Shown in pieces: positions 55,728 through 56,947 of a stretch of 56,947 nt of DNA. The number at the start of each line of letters is the position of its first letter. Within the stretch, counting starts at the first letter, position 1. The stretch is taken from contig DXBY01000164.1 of assembly GCA_019116305.1 (NCBI GenBank), forward strand, positions 1-56,947, read 5' to 3'. The notes beneath the pieces are model-generated. The model was given only the letters and a program-made list of their open reading frames with translations, searched no databases and was not told where the DNA came from. Position numbers and translations under genes: made by a program. The stretch comes from Candidatus Ruania gallistercoris. Lineage in GTDB: Bacteria > Actinomycetota > Actinomycetes > Actinomycetales > Beutenbergiaceae.

Positions 55728-56947
55728 CAGCGCAGGAACGCGGCTGCCACCCCGGAGTCGACCGGGACGTGCAAGCCGGTGGTCTGGGCCAGATCGCCGC
55801 CGGTCAGCACGAAGACTGCGGCCGCCACGTGCTCGGGCAGCACCTCGCGGCCGAGCAGGGTGCGACCGGCGTAGTAGGCGCCCAGCTCGGTCTCGGGCAC
55901 GCCGTACACCGCGGCGCGCTGGGCGCCCCAGCCGCCGGCGAAGATACCGGAACCGCGGACCACTCCGTCGGGGTTGATCCCGTTCACCCGGATCCCGTGC
56001 GGACCGAGCTCGGCGGCCAGCAGCCGGACCTGGTGCGCCTGGTCGGCCTTGGTGGCGGAGTAGGCGATGTTGTTCGGGCCGGCGAACACGGAGTTCTTCG
56101 AGGCAATGTAGACGATGTCCCCGCCCAGCTTCTGCGCGATCATCGCCCGTGCGGCCTCCCGGGAGACCAGGAAGGACCCGCGGGCCATCACGTTGTGCTG
56201 CAGGTCCCAGTCCTTGGTGGTGGTCTCCAGCAGCGACTTGGACAGGGACAGTCCGGCGTTGTTCACCACCAGGTCCACCCCGCCGAAGGCGAGGACGGTG
56301 GCGTCGATCATCGCCTTCACGTCCTCCTCGCTGGTGACGTCGGCGCGTACCGCGATCGCCTTGTCCGGGCCACCCAACTCAGTGGCCACTGCCTGCGCGT
56401 TCTCCTCGTTCAGATCGGCGACCACCACGCAGGCGCCCTCGGCAACGAGCCGCTCCGCGGTTGCCTTGCCGATCCCGGAGCCGGCGCCGGTGACCAGCGC
56501 CACCCGGGTGGCCAGCGGCTTGGGTTTCGGCATCCGCTGCAGCTTGGCCTCCTCCAGCGCCCAGTACTCGATCCGGAACTTCTCGCTGTCCGAGATCGGG
56601 GCGTACGTGCTCAGCCCCTCGGCACCGCGCATCACGTTGATGGCGTTGACGTAGAACTCTCCGGCCACTCGCGCAGTCTGGGCGTCCTTGCCGTAGGAGA
56701 ACATGCCGATCCCCGGCACCAGGATGATCAGCGGGTCCGCCCCGCGCATCGCCGGGCTGTCCTTCTTCGCGTACTTCTTGTAGTAGGCGGCGTAGTCGCC
56801 GCGGTAGGCCTCGTGCAGCGCTTCGACCCGCTTGACCACCTTCTCCCACGGCGCGTCCGGGGCAAGGTCGAGCACCATCGGCTTGACCTTGGTGCGCAGG
56901 AAATGGTCCGGGCAGCTGGTGCCCAGCGCCGCCAGCTGCGGGTGGTT
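55727..56947 (-). CDS. Bifunctional rhamnulose-1-phosphate aldolase / short-chain dehydrogenase, C-terminal part (5' end outside window)
   Basis: Open to the window edge (NHPQLAALGTSCPDHFLRTKVKPMVLD...); VPGIGMFSYGKDAQTARVAGEFYVNAINVMRGAE, then SDR domain VALVTGAGSGIGKATAERLVAEGACVVVADLN. Confidence 0.93.
   Translation of the reverse strand, partial: NHPQLAALGTSCPDHFLRTKVKPMVLDLAPDAPWEKVVKRVEALHEAYRGDYAAYYKKYAKKDSPAMRGADPLIILVPGIGMFSYGKDAQTARVAGEFYVNAINVMRGAEGLSTYAPISDSEKFRIEYWALEEAKLQRMPKPKPLATRVALVTGAGSGIGKATAERLVAEGACVVVADLNEENAQAVATELGGPDKAIAVRADVTSEEDVKAMIDATVLAFGGVDLVVNNAGLSLSKSLLETTTKDWDLQHNVMARGSFLVSREAARAMIAQKLGGDIVYIASKNSVFAGPNNIAYSATKADQAHQVRLLAAELGPHGIRVNGINPDGVVRGSGIFAGGWGAQRAAVYGVPETELGAYYAGRTLLGREVLPEHVAAAVFVLTGGDLAQTTGLHVPVDSGVAAAFLR

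Noticed and set aside
1-56947. CRISPR arrays, tRNA/rRNA genes, prophage or IS elements
   Set aside because: No regularly spaced long repeats, tRNA-like cloverleaf, rRNA sequence, transposase or integrase motifs were noticed on reading; a formal tRNAscan/minced/ISfinder run would be needed to exclude them fully.

Overview
This 57-kb window is chromosomal DNA from a high-GC actinobacterium; codon usage and gene content would fit a Ruania/Beutenbergia-like Micrococcales member, but the taxonomy is inference. No rRNA, tRNA, CRISPR, phage or transposase was recognised.

The left end is housekeeping: radA 3' end, disA, DUF5997, a LysR effector-domain protein and mutY. The rest is mainly carbohydrate utilisation: a Tat-exported GH140-like protein; SorC regulator/glpK; a Gfo/Idh + GH43 + LacI-fusion + ABC importer + GH28 + YesL-like locus; xylBA with a ROK regulator; a LacI + Gfo/Idh + sugar isomerase/epimerase group; and a rhamnose locus (rhaM, GH29, GH106, rhaB, rhaD-type bifunctional enzyme). 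Also present are three toxin-antitoxin modules (two VapBC-like, one HipBA) and a set of five PQQ-like beta-propeller membrane/lipoprotein paralogs, four of them in tandem.

Main points for follow-up: (1) a LacI repressor fused to a C-terminal PmoA-like (DUF6807/PF14100-type) domain, with matching candidate operators at both ends of its locus; (2) the tandem beta-propeller family, with a conserved cytoplasmic 'GP[VI]EEF' tag, a conserved CPC motif and mosaic (gene-conversion-like) identity; (3) two single-base frameshifts (a cupin and the fourth propeller paralog); (4) structured non-coding repeats: a 19-bp-period tandem array with an inverted copy downstream of xylB, a triplicated repeat in the xylA leader, and tandem repeats upstream of hipBA and vapBC; (5) a set of CAZymes compatible with RG-II/pectin side-chain use. 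All calls were made by reading the sequence; no database search was run.
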